Shown here piece after piece: positions 1 through 5,130 of a DNA stretch of 5,130 bases. The stretch lies in contig JAQVWW010000127.1 in the NCBI GenBank assembly GCA_028709505.1, positions 1 through 5,130 of the forward strand. The letters run 5' to 3'. The notes under the pieces are model-generated. The model was not told the origin of the DNA. It saw only the letters and a program-made list of their open reading frames with translations, and searched no databases. Every line of letters starts with the position of its first letter. Position 1 is the first letter of the stretch. The stretch comes from Eubacteriales bacterium. Lineage in GTDB: Bacteria > Bacillota > Clostridia > Christensenellales > UMGS416. A program made the position numbers and the translations under genes.

Positions 1-1
1 A

Positions 2-649
2 AAGATTCAAGTGCAACAATCCATATACGACGAGAACGACAGAATCGCCGCCCAGCTTAACGGTATGTTAAGCCGACGGGGCATCGTGATGGTAAACGTC
101 ATGGGCGCTCCCGGCGTGGGCAAAACCTCGGTGATACGCGGCGTCATAGAGGGTCTTGCTTGCAAATGCCTGGTTGTCGAAGGCGATATCGAGTCGGATA
201 TCGACACGGCGGCGCTCAAAGCCGCCGGCATCGACGCGGTACAGATCAACACGCACGGCGCATGCCATCTGGACGCGCCGGTGGTGGACGCGGCCGTGCG
301 CGGGCTGGAAAATCTGGACGCCGGCGTCCTCTTCATCGAGAACATCGGCAACCTGGTCTGCCCGGCGGAGTTTAGCATCGGCGAGCACGTAAAAATGCTG
401 GTGGTGACGGCCGCCGACGGCAGCGACAAGCCCTATAAATATCCGCTGGCCTTTGAAAAGGCCGATGTTATCGTGCTGAACAAGGCCGACCTGTTGCCCT
501 ATGTGGACTTTGACAACGACTTTTTCCTCAAAGGCGTACGGGCGCTCAACCCCCGGGCGCCGGTGTTTGCCGTGTCGATGCGCACCGGCGACGGCGTTGG
601 GCAGATTGTACAATGGATGAACGAAACCATTCACAGCCGCAAAGCGTAA
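2..649 (+). CDS. hypB: HypB, nickel-inserting GTPase of NiFe-hydrogenase maturation (5' end probably outside window)
   Basis: HypB is a cytoplasmic SIMIBI-class GTPase that, with HypA, loads nickel into the hydrogenase large subunit after the Fe(CN)2CO group is in place. Numbering from the GTG at base 11 (212 residues), the sequence shows a P-loop GAPGVGKT at 32-39, the EGDIESD segment at 57-63, the GTPase-domain metal-site pair Cys85-His86 in ACHLDA, the ENIGNLVCPAEF block with Cys117, and the guanine-specificity motif NKAD at 157-160, followed by LLPYVDFD. The N-terminal CxxCGC motif known from E. coli HypB and the histidine-rich stretch of some homologues are absent, so this is the short form. 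The GTG at 11 is the first in-frame start in the window, but the frame is open to base 2 and reads K-I-Q-V, which resembles the usual HypB beginning (M-x-I-x-V). I therefore place the true start before the window. The 3' end overlaps hypF by 37 bases. Function is secure; the start is not. Confidence 0.95.
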   Translation, partial: KIQVQQSIYDENDRIAAQLNGMLSRRGIVMVNVMGAPGVGKTSVIRGVIEGLACKCLVVEGDIESDIDTAALKAAGIDAVQINTHGACHLDAPVVDAAVRGLENLDAGVLFIENIGNLVCPAEFSIGEHVKMLVVTAADGSDKPYKYPLAFEKADVIVLNKADLLPYVDFDNDFFLKGVRALNPRAPVFAVSMRTGDGVGQIVQWMNETIHSRKA

Positions 650-2907
650 GGCTAAACCTGTACGGTATCGTACAGGGCGTGGGCTTTCGCCCCTATGCCG
701 CCCGGCTGGCCCGGCGCTGCGGCATCGGCGGCTACGTCAAAAACAGCGGCGGCAAGGTGGAGATTCTGGCCACCGGTTTGCCGGCGGCGCTGGACGCCTT
801 TACCCGGCTGCTGCTGGATAGCCCGCCGCCCAACGCTCTGATTGTGCACCACGACAGCACCCCCGTACCGGCGCAGGCCTTTGCGGGGTTTGCCATTGTG
901 CCCAGCGACGATACGGCGGCAGAGGTGTTTTTATCGCCGGATTTGCCAATATGCGACCACTGCCTGCGCGAGCTGTTCGACCCGCAAAACGAACGGTACC
1001 GCTATCCGATGATAAGCTGTATGTCCTGCGGTCCGCGCTATAGCATCATCGAAGACGCGCCCTACGACCGGGACGCCACGACGATGCGCGATATCGCCCT
1101 GTGTCCGCGCTGCTGGGCCGAGTATTTGTCCAGCGACGACCGACGGTACCACGCCCAGACGATATCCTGCGACGATTGCGGGCTGTCTTTGCTGTTTGCG
1201 CGCGGCGAAGAGCATGCCAGCCACGAAGAGGCGCTGACGCAGGCGGTATGCGCGCTAAAGGGCGGCGGCATCGTCGCCGTCAAAGGCATCGGCGGCTATC
1301 ATTTGGCCTGCAGCCCCTACGACCAGGCGGCGGTGCTGCGCCTGCGCGGCATCAAGCAGCGCGAAGGCAAGCCGCTGGCCGTGATGTTTGCCGACGCTGC
1401 GGCGGTGCGACGGGTCTGCGCCGTATCCGCCGAAGAAGAGGCGCTGCTGACGTCGGCAGCGCGGCCCATCGTGCTGCTGGCGGCGGATGAGCCCGGCTTT
1501 GCGCCGGCGGTGTGCGCCGGCAGCCATCAGGTGGGTGCGTTTGTCGCCTACACGCCGCTGCAGGCGCTGCTGCTGCAGGCATGCGGCGCGCTGGTGATGA
1601 CCAGCGCTAACCTTTCGCATCAGCCCATCCTGCGTGACGACGCGCCGATGCTGGCGATGCCCGGCCCGGATGGCGTATTGTATCATAAGAGGCGGATATC
1701 CGTCGGCCTGGACGATTCGGTGGCTCGCATTACCGCACAGGGCACGCAGGTCATACGCCGGGCGCGCGGTTACGCGCCGTTACCCGTTGTGATAAGCCGC
1801 GTGGACGGCGCCGGCAGCGTGTTTGCCGCCGGCGGCCACCAAAAGGCGGCGTTTTGCGTTACGTCCGGGCCGTTCGCTTATGTCAGCGAACATCTGGGCG
1901 ATTTGGATAACGAGGCCTGCATGGCCCAATATGCCGCCGGCTACGCGCGGATGAAGCGCATCTTTCGGCTGGAGAGCACATTGGCCGTCTGCGACATGCA
2001 TCCGGCGTATCCGTCGGCGGACTTTGCCAGGGGGCTGGGGCTGCCGGTGCTGCCGGTACAGCATCACCACGCGCATATCGCGTCGGTGATGGCCGAGCAC
2101 GGGCTGACCGGGCCGGTCATCGGCGTGGCCTTTGACGGCACCGGCTACGGCACCGACGGCGCGGTATGGGGTTCGGAGTTTTTGCTGTGCCGCGATACCG
2201 ACATGCAGCGGGTGGGGCATCTTGCGTACGTACGCTGCGTGGGCGGCGATGAAAGCATGCGTGACGCGACAAAAAGCGCGCTGTTTCACCTGTATGCCGC
2301 CGGGCTGGAGGCGCGCATCGACGATACGCGCTGGCCGGTGCTCAAGGCGGCGCTGCAGCATGCGGTGGGCGCGTACGACAGCGCCAGCATGGGCAGGCTG
2401 TTCGATGCCGTAAGCTGCCTGACCGGCACCTGCGCCTACAACCAGTATGAGGGCCAGTGCGCCATGGAGCTGGAGAGCCGCGCCGCCCGGGCGCAGCGCC
2501 GCGGCGTACAGCCTTACCCGCTGAAGTTTTCCATTGCCCGGTGCGGGGATATGCTGCTGGCCGACGCCGCTGACGTTATCGCGGCGATTGCTCATGCCGG
2601 CCCGGCCGAAGCCGACGCGCTGGCGTTGGGCTTCCATCGGGCACTGGCCGATATGACGCTTGCGATGTGCCGGCTGCTGCGCCGGCAGCACGGCGTAAAC
2701 GACGTGGCGCTCAGCGGCGGCGTGTTTCAAAATGGTCTGCTGCTGGACGATCTGCTGCGTAAACTGAACGACGCGGGTTTTCGCGTCTACATCAACCACG
2801 GCGTGCCGCCCAACGACGGCGGCATTTGCCTGGGCCAGGCCTATCTGGGCGGGCAATATCAGCTAAAGGAGGGAGCATCATGTGCATCGCAACGCCTGCC
2901 AGGGTAA
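613..2907 (+). CDS. hypF: HypF, carbamoyltransferase making the cyanide-ligand precursor
   Basis: HypF uses carbamoyl phosphate and ATP to form carbamoyl-adenylate and moves the carbamoyl group to the C-terminal cysteine of HypE, the first step in making the cyanide ligands. The 764 residues are the usual family length with all domains in order. An N-terminal acylphosphatase domain (about 12-98) carries GIVQGVGFRP with Arg26 and Asn44 at the catalytic positions. Two zinc-finger pairs follow: C114/C117-x18-C136/C139, then after 24 residues C164/C167-x18-C186/C189. The YrdC/Sua5-like domain (about 205-390) has VKGIGGYHLAC, KPLAVM, MTSANLS and DDSV. The C-terminal Kae1-like domain has the metal-site HHHAH, FDGTGYGTDG, SMGRLFDAV and LSGGVFQN, then PPNDGGICLGQA. 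Some conserved positions are changed (see findings). ATG 613 lies inside the hypB end, leaves about 11 residues before the acylphosphatase fold, and has only a weak upstream purine stretch, so translation is probably coupled to hypB. The last residues overlap the hypC ribosome-binding site and start. Confidence 0.97.
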   Translation: MDERNHSQPQSVRLNLYGIVQGVGFRPYAARLARRCGIGGYVKNSGGKVEILATGLPAALDAFTRLLLDSPPPNALIVHHDSTPVPAQAFAGFAIVPSDDTAAEVFLSPDLPICDHCLRELFDPQNERYRYPMISCMSCGPRYSIIEDAPYDRDATTMRDIALCPRCWAEYLSSDDRRYHAQTISCDDCGLSLLFARGEEHASHEEALTQAVCALKGGGIVAVKGIGGYHLACSPYDQAAVLRLRGIKQREGKPLAVMFADAAAVRRVCAVSAEEEALLTSAARPIVLLAADEPGFAPAVCAGSHQVGAFVAYTPLQALLLQACGALVMTSANLSHQPILRDDAPMLAMPGPDGVLYHKRRISVGLDDSVARITAQGTQVIRRARGYAPLPVVISRVDGAGSVFAAGGHQKAAFCVTSGPFAYVSEHLGDLDNEACMAQYAAGYARMKRIFRLESTLAVCDMHPAYPSADFARGLGLPVLPVQHHHAHIASVMAEHGLTGPVIGVAFDGTGYGTDGAVWGSEFLLCRDTDMQRVGHLAYVRCVGGDESMRDATKSALFHLYAAGLEARIDDTRWPVLKAALQHAVGAYDSASMGRLFDAVSCLTGTCAYNQYEGQCAMELESRAARAQRRGVQPYPLKFSIARCGDMLLADAADVIAAIAHAGPAEADALALGFHRALADMTLAMCRLLRRQHGVNDVALSGGVFQNGLLLDDLLRKLNDAGFRVYINHGVPPNDGGICLGQAYLGGQYQLKEGASCASQRLPG
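2865..2873 (+). promoter_or_regulatory. Strong ribosome-binding site for hypC
   Basis: AAAGGAGGG lies six bases upstream of the ATG at 2880, inside the end of hypF. It fixes the hypC start: the in-frame ATG at 2826 would add 18 residues that are only an out-of-frame reading of the HypF C-terminus and would bury the essential Met-Cys start of HypC. It is the best Shine-Dalgarno match in the window, which suits a protein needed in stoichiometric complexes. Confidence 0.85.
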
Positions 2908-3107
2908 TTTCCATAAAAGAGGGCCGGGCAAAGGTGGATTTTTCCGGTAACATCATGGAAGTGGACGCGCGGCTGGTGGATGTGCGGGCCGGCGACTACG
3001 TGCTGGTGCACGCTGGCTGCGCCATTGAGGTGATGAAGCCCCAGCAGGCCAGGGAGCTGGCCGATCTGCTGGCCGAGCTGGAAAGGCTGGCCGATGACGA
3101 CCGTTGA
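2880..3107 (+). CDS. hypC: HypC, small chaperone/scaffold for Fe(CN)2CO assembly
   Basis: HypC is a small OB-fold-like protein that binds HypD during assembly of the Fe(CN)2CO group and then escorts it to the hydrogenase large-subunit precursor. The 75-residue product begins Met-Cys-Ile-Ala-x-Pro. After removal of Met the cysteine becomes the N-terminal residue that is essential in the family. Further matches are AKVDFSG (17-23), the V-D pairs of the central beta strands, and the conserved YVLVHAG (40-46) with His44, the usual partner of Cys2. A second cysteine, Cys47, follows directly, where many homologues have Phe. The C-terminal part (about 52-75) is a charged helix. The start is set by the Met-Cys motif and the ribosome-binding site just upstream. 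The gene overlaps hypF by 28 bases and hypD by 14. HypC paralogues such as HybG look similar, but the position between hypF and hypD supports HypC. Confidence 0.96.
   Translation: MCIATPARVISIKEGRAKVDFSGNIMEVDARLVDVRAGDYVLVHAGCAIEVMKPQQARELADLLAELERLADDDR
3081..3086 (+). promoter_or_regulatory. Probable ribosome-binding site for hypD
   Basis: GAAAGG sits seven bases before the ATG at 3094, inside the last codons of hypC. It supports ATG 3094 over the next in-frame ATG at 3112, which would leave an even shorter N-terminus before the MEVCGTHT motif. Confidence 0.5.
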
Positions 3108-4137
3108 GGGGATGCTCAAACTGCTGCGCGCCTACGACGGCCCGCCGCTGGATATTATGGAGGTCTGCGGCACCCATACGGCGGTGGCCGCCCGCAGCGG
3201 CCTGCGTTCGCTGCTTCCCCAGCGTATCCGGCTGATTTCCGGGCCGGGCTGTCCGGTCTGCCTGGCTGCGCCGGCATACATCGATAAGCTGTGCGCGCTG
3301 GCGCAGGAAGGCTGCATCGTTGCGTCTTTTGGCGACTTGCTCAAGGTGCGGGGCAGCGGGGGCAGCCTTCTGGATGCCCGGGCGCAGGGGTGCGCCGTCG
3401 AGATGGTGGCCTCGCCGATGGACGCACTGGCCATCGCCCGGCACAACCCGCAGCGTACGGTTGTAATGGCGGCGGTGGGCTTTGAGACCACGGCGCCCAC
3501 CTACGCGCTGGCGCTGCGCAGCGCCCAGGAAGAGGGAATCGGCAATTTTCGCCTGCTGACGGCGCTCAAGAGACTCCTTCCTGCGCTAGAGGCGCTGTGT
3601 GCCGACGGCAGCGTGGACGGCTTTATCGCGCCGGGGCACGTAGCCGCCATCATTGGCAGCGATTGCTTTACACCGTTGGCGCGGCGCTTTGGCCGGCCGT
3701 TTGTCGTGGCCGGCTTTACGCCCGAGAATATGCTGGCGGCGCTGTGTACAATCGTGCAAAAGGCGCACACGGCCTTTGCCGGGAACCTGTACGCGGAAGT
3801 GGTGCGCCCGGCGGGCAACGCCAAAGCGCTGGCCGTCATCGAAGCATATTTCGAGCCCGGCGAAGCCTACTGGCGGGGGCTGACACAAATACCCGCATCG
3901 GGCTTTTATCTGAAAGACCGCTATAAGCAATACGACGCCGGCAGCAGGGGGCTGCACGGCGGGCAGGAGAGAGGCGACTGCCGGTGCGGCGATGTGCTGA
4001 CCGGCCGGCTCTCGCCGGTTCAGTGCCCGTTGTTTGGCGGCGTGTGTACGCCACAAAACGCCGTCGGCCCCTGTATGGTGAGCGCCGAAGGCGCCTGCGG
4101 CATTTGGTACCGCGAAGGAGCAGCATATGACGATTAG
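3094..4137 (+). CDS. hypD: HypD, Fe-S scaffold protein for Fe(CN)2CO assembly
   Basis: HypD holds the iron on which the two cyanides (from HypE) and the CO are assembled, together with HypC, and carries a [4Fe-4S] cluster for redox chemistry. The 347-residue product shows the iron-site cysteines Cys25 in MEVCGTHT and Cys53/Cys56 in GPGCPVC, the central GFETTAPT block, and GFIAPGHVAAIIG followed by VVAGFTPENML. The C-terminal cysteine-rich domain has Cys296, Cys298, Cys311, Cys318, Cys327 and Cys335. Of these, C296-x14-C311-x6-C318-x16-C335 fits the spacing known for the cluster ligands. All key residues are present. ATG 3094 leaves 21 residues before MEVCGTHT, somewhat fewer than in many homologues (nearer 30), so the N-terminal helix is short. 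A plausible Shine-Dalgarno site supports the call. It overlaps hypC by 14 bases and hypE by 11. Confidence 0.97.
   Translation: MTTVEGMLKLLRAYDGPPLDIMEVCGTHTAVAARSGLRSLLPQRIRLISGPGCPVCLAAPAYIDKLCALAQEGCIVASFGDLLKVRGSGGSLLDARAQGCAVEMVASPMDALAIARHNPQRTVVMAAVGFETTAPTYALALRSAQEEGIGNFRLLTALKRLLPALEALCADGSVDGFIAPGHVAAIIGSDCFTPLARRFGRPFVVAGFTPENMLAALCTIVQKAHTAFAGNLYAEVVRPAGNAKALAVIEAYFEPGEAYWRGLTQIPASGFYLKDRYKQYDAGSRGLHGGQERGDCRCGDVLTGRLSPVQCPLFGGVCTPQNAVGPCMVSAEGACGIWYREGAAYDD
4114..4120 (+). promoter_or_regulatory. Ribosome-binding site for hypE
   Basis: GAAGGAG is placed six bases before the ATG at 4127, within the hypD 3' end. It favours ATG 4127 over the in-frame ATG at 4139, which would start directly at the conserved AHGSGG motif. 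Confidence 0.75.
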
Positions 4138-5107
4138 CATGGCCCACGGCAGCGGCGGATACGAGACCGAACAGCTCATCCGGCAAATATTCTTCCGCTA
4201 TTTTAACGACGAGCGGCTAAACCGCATGGAGGACGCCGCCGTGTTCCCCCTCAGCGGCCAGGTGGCGATGACCACCGACTCGTTTGTTGTCACGCCGCTG
4301 TTTTTTCGCGGCGGCGATATCGGCATGCTGTCGGTGTGCGGAACGGTCAACGATCTGCTGATGATGGGAGCGCAGCCCCAGTATTTGACGGCGGGGTTTA
4401 TCCTGGAGGAGGGGTTGCGGCTGGACATGCTGGAACGGATTGTGGCGTCCATGGCCGCTATGGCGCAAAGGGCCGGCGTGGCCATCGTGGCCGGTGACAC
4501 GAAGGTCGTTCAAGGCAGCGGGGGCATGTACATCAATACCGCCGGTATCGGCGCCATCCCGCAGGGCCGGCAGGTTTCGCCGACGCGCTGCCGGGCCGGC
4601 GACGCATTGTTGCTTTCGGGTAATTTAGGCGATCACCACGCTTGCATTTTGAGCGCCCGCATGCGCATCGAAAACGATATCCAATCCGACGCGGCGCCGC
4701 TGGGCGCGCTGACCGAGGCGCTCTTTGCCGCCGGTATCGACATCAAGGCCATGCGTGACGTTACCCGTGGCGGCCTGGCTACTGTGGTGCGGGAAATAAG
4801 CCATGCCGCCGGGCTGGGCGCGCAGCTGAACGAGGCGGCGCTGCCGGTGGCGGCGTCCACGCGGGCGCTTTGCGATATTCTGGGGCTGGACGTGCTGTAT
4901 ATGGGCAACGAGGGCAAGCTGCTGGCCGTCGTCGACGCGCAGCAGGCGCAATCGGCTTTGTCGGTGCTGCGGCGTACGCCGGGCGGCGAGCACGCCGCCA
5001 TCGTCGGCCATCTGCGCGCTGATGCCGGCGTGGCGCTGAAAACCTACCTGGGCGGCGTTCGAACGCTGGGGCCGCTCTATGGGGAGGGGTTGCCCAGGAT
5101 CTGCTGA
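4127..5107 (+). CDS. hypE: HypE, thiocarbamate dehydratase supplying the cyanide ligands
   Basis: HypE belongs to the PurM/AIR-synthetase-like ATP-binding family. It receives a carbamoyl group from HypF on its C-terminal cysteine, dehydrates it with ATP to a thiocyanate, and passes the cyanide to iron on HypC-HypD. The 326-residue product has AHGSGG at 6-11, EDAAV, the TTDSFVVTPLFF block, GGDIGMLSVCGTVNDL, VAGDTKVV (nucleotide-binding region) and, in the second domain, GDHH, MRDVTRGGLATVV and GNEGKLLAVV. It ends exactly with the family signature PRIC, so the acceptor Cys326 is the last residue. That intact tail confirms both the frame and the stop. The conserved GDHG is GDHH here, a small deviation. 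It overlaps hypD by 11 bases, has a good ribosome-binding site, and closes the recognisable hyp block. SelD and PurM are relatives, but the C-terminal cysteine and the neighbours identify HypE. Confidence 0.98.
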   Translation: MTISMAHGSGGYETEQLIRQIFFRYFNDERLNRMEDAAVFPLSGQVAMTTDSFVVTPLFFRGGDIGMLSVCGTVNDLLMMGAQPQYLTAGFILEEGLRLDMLERIVASMAAMAQRAGVAIVAGDTKVVQGSGGMYINTAGIGAIPQGRQVSPTRCRAGDALLLSGNLGDHHACILSARMRIENDIQSDAAPLGALTEALFAAGIDIKAMRDVTRGGLATVVREISHAAGLGAQLNEAALPVAASTRALCDILGLDVLYMGNEGKLLAVVDAQQAQSALSVLRRTPGGEHAAIVGHLRADAGVALKTYLGGVRTLGPLYGEGLPRIC

Positions 5108-5130
5108 TGGGCGGCGGTATCGCCACGTGG
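5107..5130 (+). CDS. Possible start of a sixth, unidentified gene (cut by the window edge)
   Basis: The hypE stop and a following ATG share one base (TGATG), a common arrangement for coupled genes and in keeping with the overlapping junctions upstream. Only eight codons are visible, reading MGGGIATW, too few to identify a product. AGGA at 5096-5099 lies seven bases before this ATG and could be a ribosome-binding site. It may equally be a chance ATG in a spacer, so confidence is low and no function is proposed. Confidence 0.3.

Noticed and set aside
949..1182. Possible frameshift or inserted domain in hypF suggested by the dense cysteine stretch
   Set aside because: The spacing C-x2-C-x18-C-x2-C-x24-C-x2-C-x18-C-x2-C is the normal double zinc-finger arrangement of HypF, and the frame is continuous.
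1780..2856. A long open frame on the reverse strand (358 codons) opposite hypF
   Set aside because: It lies wholly opposite the clearly conserved HypF Kae1-like domain. Its translation is rich in Ala, Arg, Gly, Gln and His without any recognisable motif, and long antisense frames are expected in GC-rich genes with biased third positions.
2826..2879. An upstream in-frame ATG that would lengthen HypC by 18 residues
   Set aside because: The family begins Met-Cys and needs that cysteine at the processed N-terminus. The strong ribosome-binding site is positioned for ATG 2880, and the extra stretch is the HypF coding sequence read in another frame.
4005..4024. GC-rich inverted sequence (CCGGC...GCCGG) resembling a terminator stem
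   Set aside because: It sits inside the conserved cysteine-rich coding region of hypD and is not followed by a T-run. Such GC palindromes are frequent by composition here.
1..5130. CRISPR array, tRNA/rRNA, insertion sequence or novel defence system
   Set aside because: I found no regularly spaced direct repeats, RNA-gene signatures or transposase motifs. Almost every base is accounted for by five known hyp genes.

Overview
This window is a tightly packed, single-strand (+) block of NiFe-hydrogenase maturation genes in the order hypB-hypF-hypC-hypD-hypE. All five proteins are recognisable from intact family motifs. The DNA is GC-rich with strongly G/C-biased third codon positions. Several internal starts carry good AGGAGG-like Shine-Dalgarno sites, HypB is the short form without a histidine-rich or CxxCGC nickel-binding N-terminus, and HypE/HypD read like clostridial members. 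Together these suggest a GC-rich Firmicute of the class Clostridia or a relative. That placement is inference from motif style, not a database result.

Layout: bases 1-649 hold hypB, whose true start probably lies just before the window. Bases 613-2907 hold hypF, 2880-3107 hypC, 3094-4137 hypD and 4127-5107 hypE. Every junction overlaps (37, 28, 14 and 11 bases), so there is no intergenic space and no visible internal promoter or terminator. At the right edge a TGATG motif could start a sixth gene, of which only eight codons are visible.

How the genes work together: HypF and HypE make the cyanide ligands. HypF makes a carbamoyl group from carbamoyl phosphate and ATP and passes it to the C-terminal cysteine of HypE, which dehydrates it to a thiocyanate. 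HypC and HypD form the scaffold on which Fe(CN)2CO is assembled and then delivered to the hydrogenase large-subunit precursor. HypB is the GTPase that inserts nickel afterwards, normally with HypA. hypA, the hydrogenase structural genes and the processing endopeptidase are not in the window and presumably lie outside it.

I see no new system here. The points worth a second look are a likely off-window hypB start, the fully overlapping gene arrangement, several substitutions in otherwise conserved HypF motifs, and the possible next gene at the right edge.
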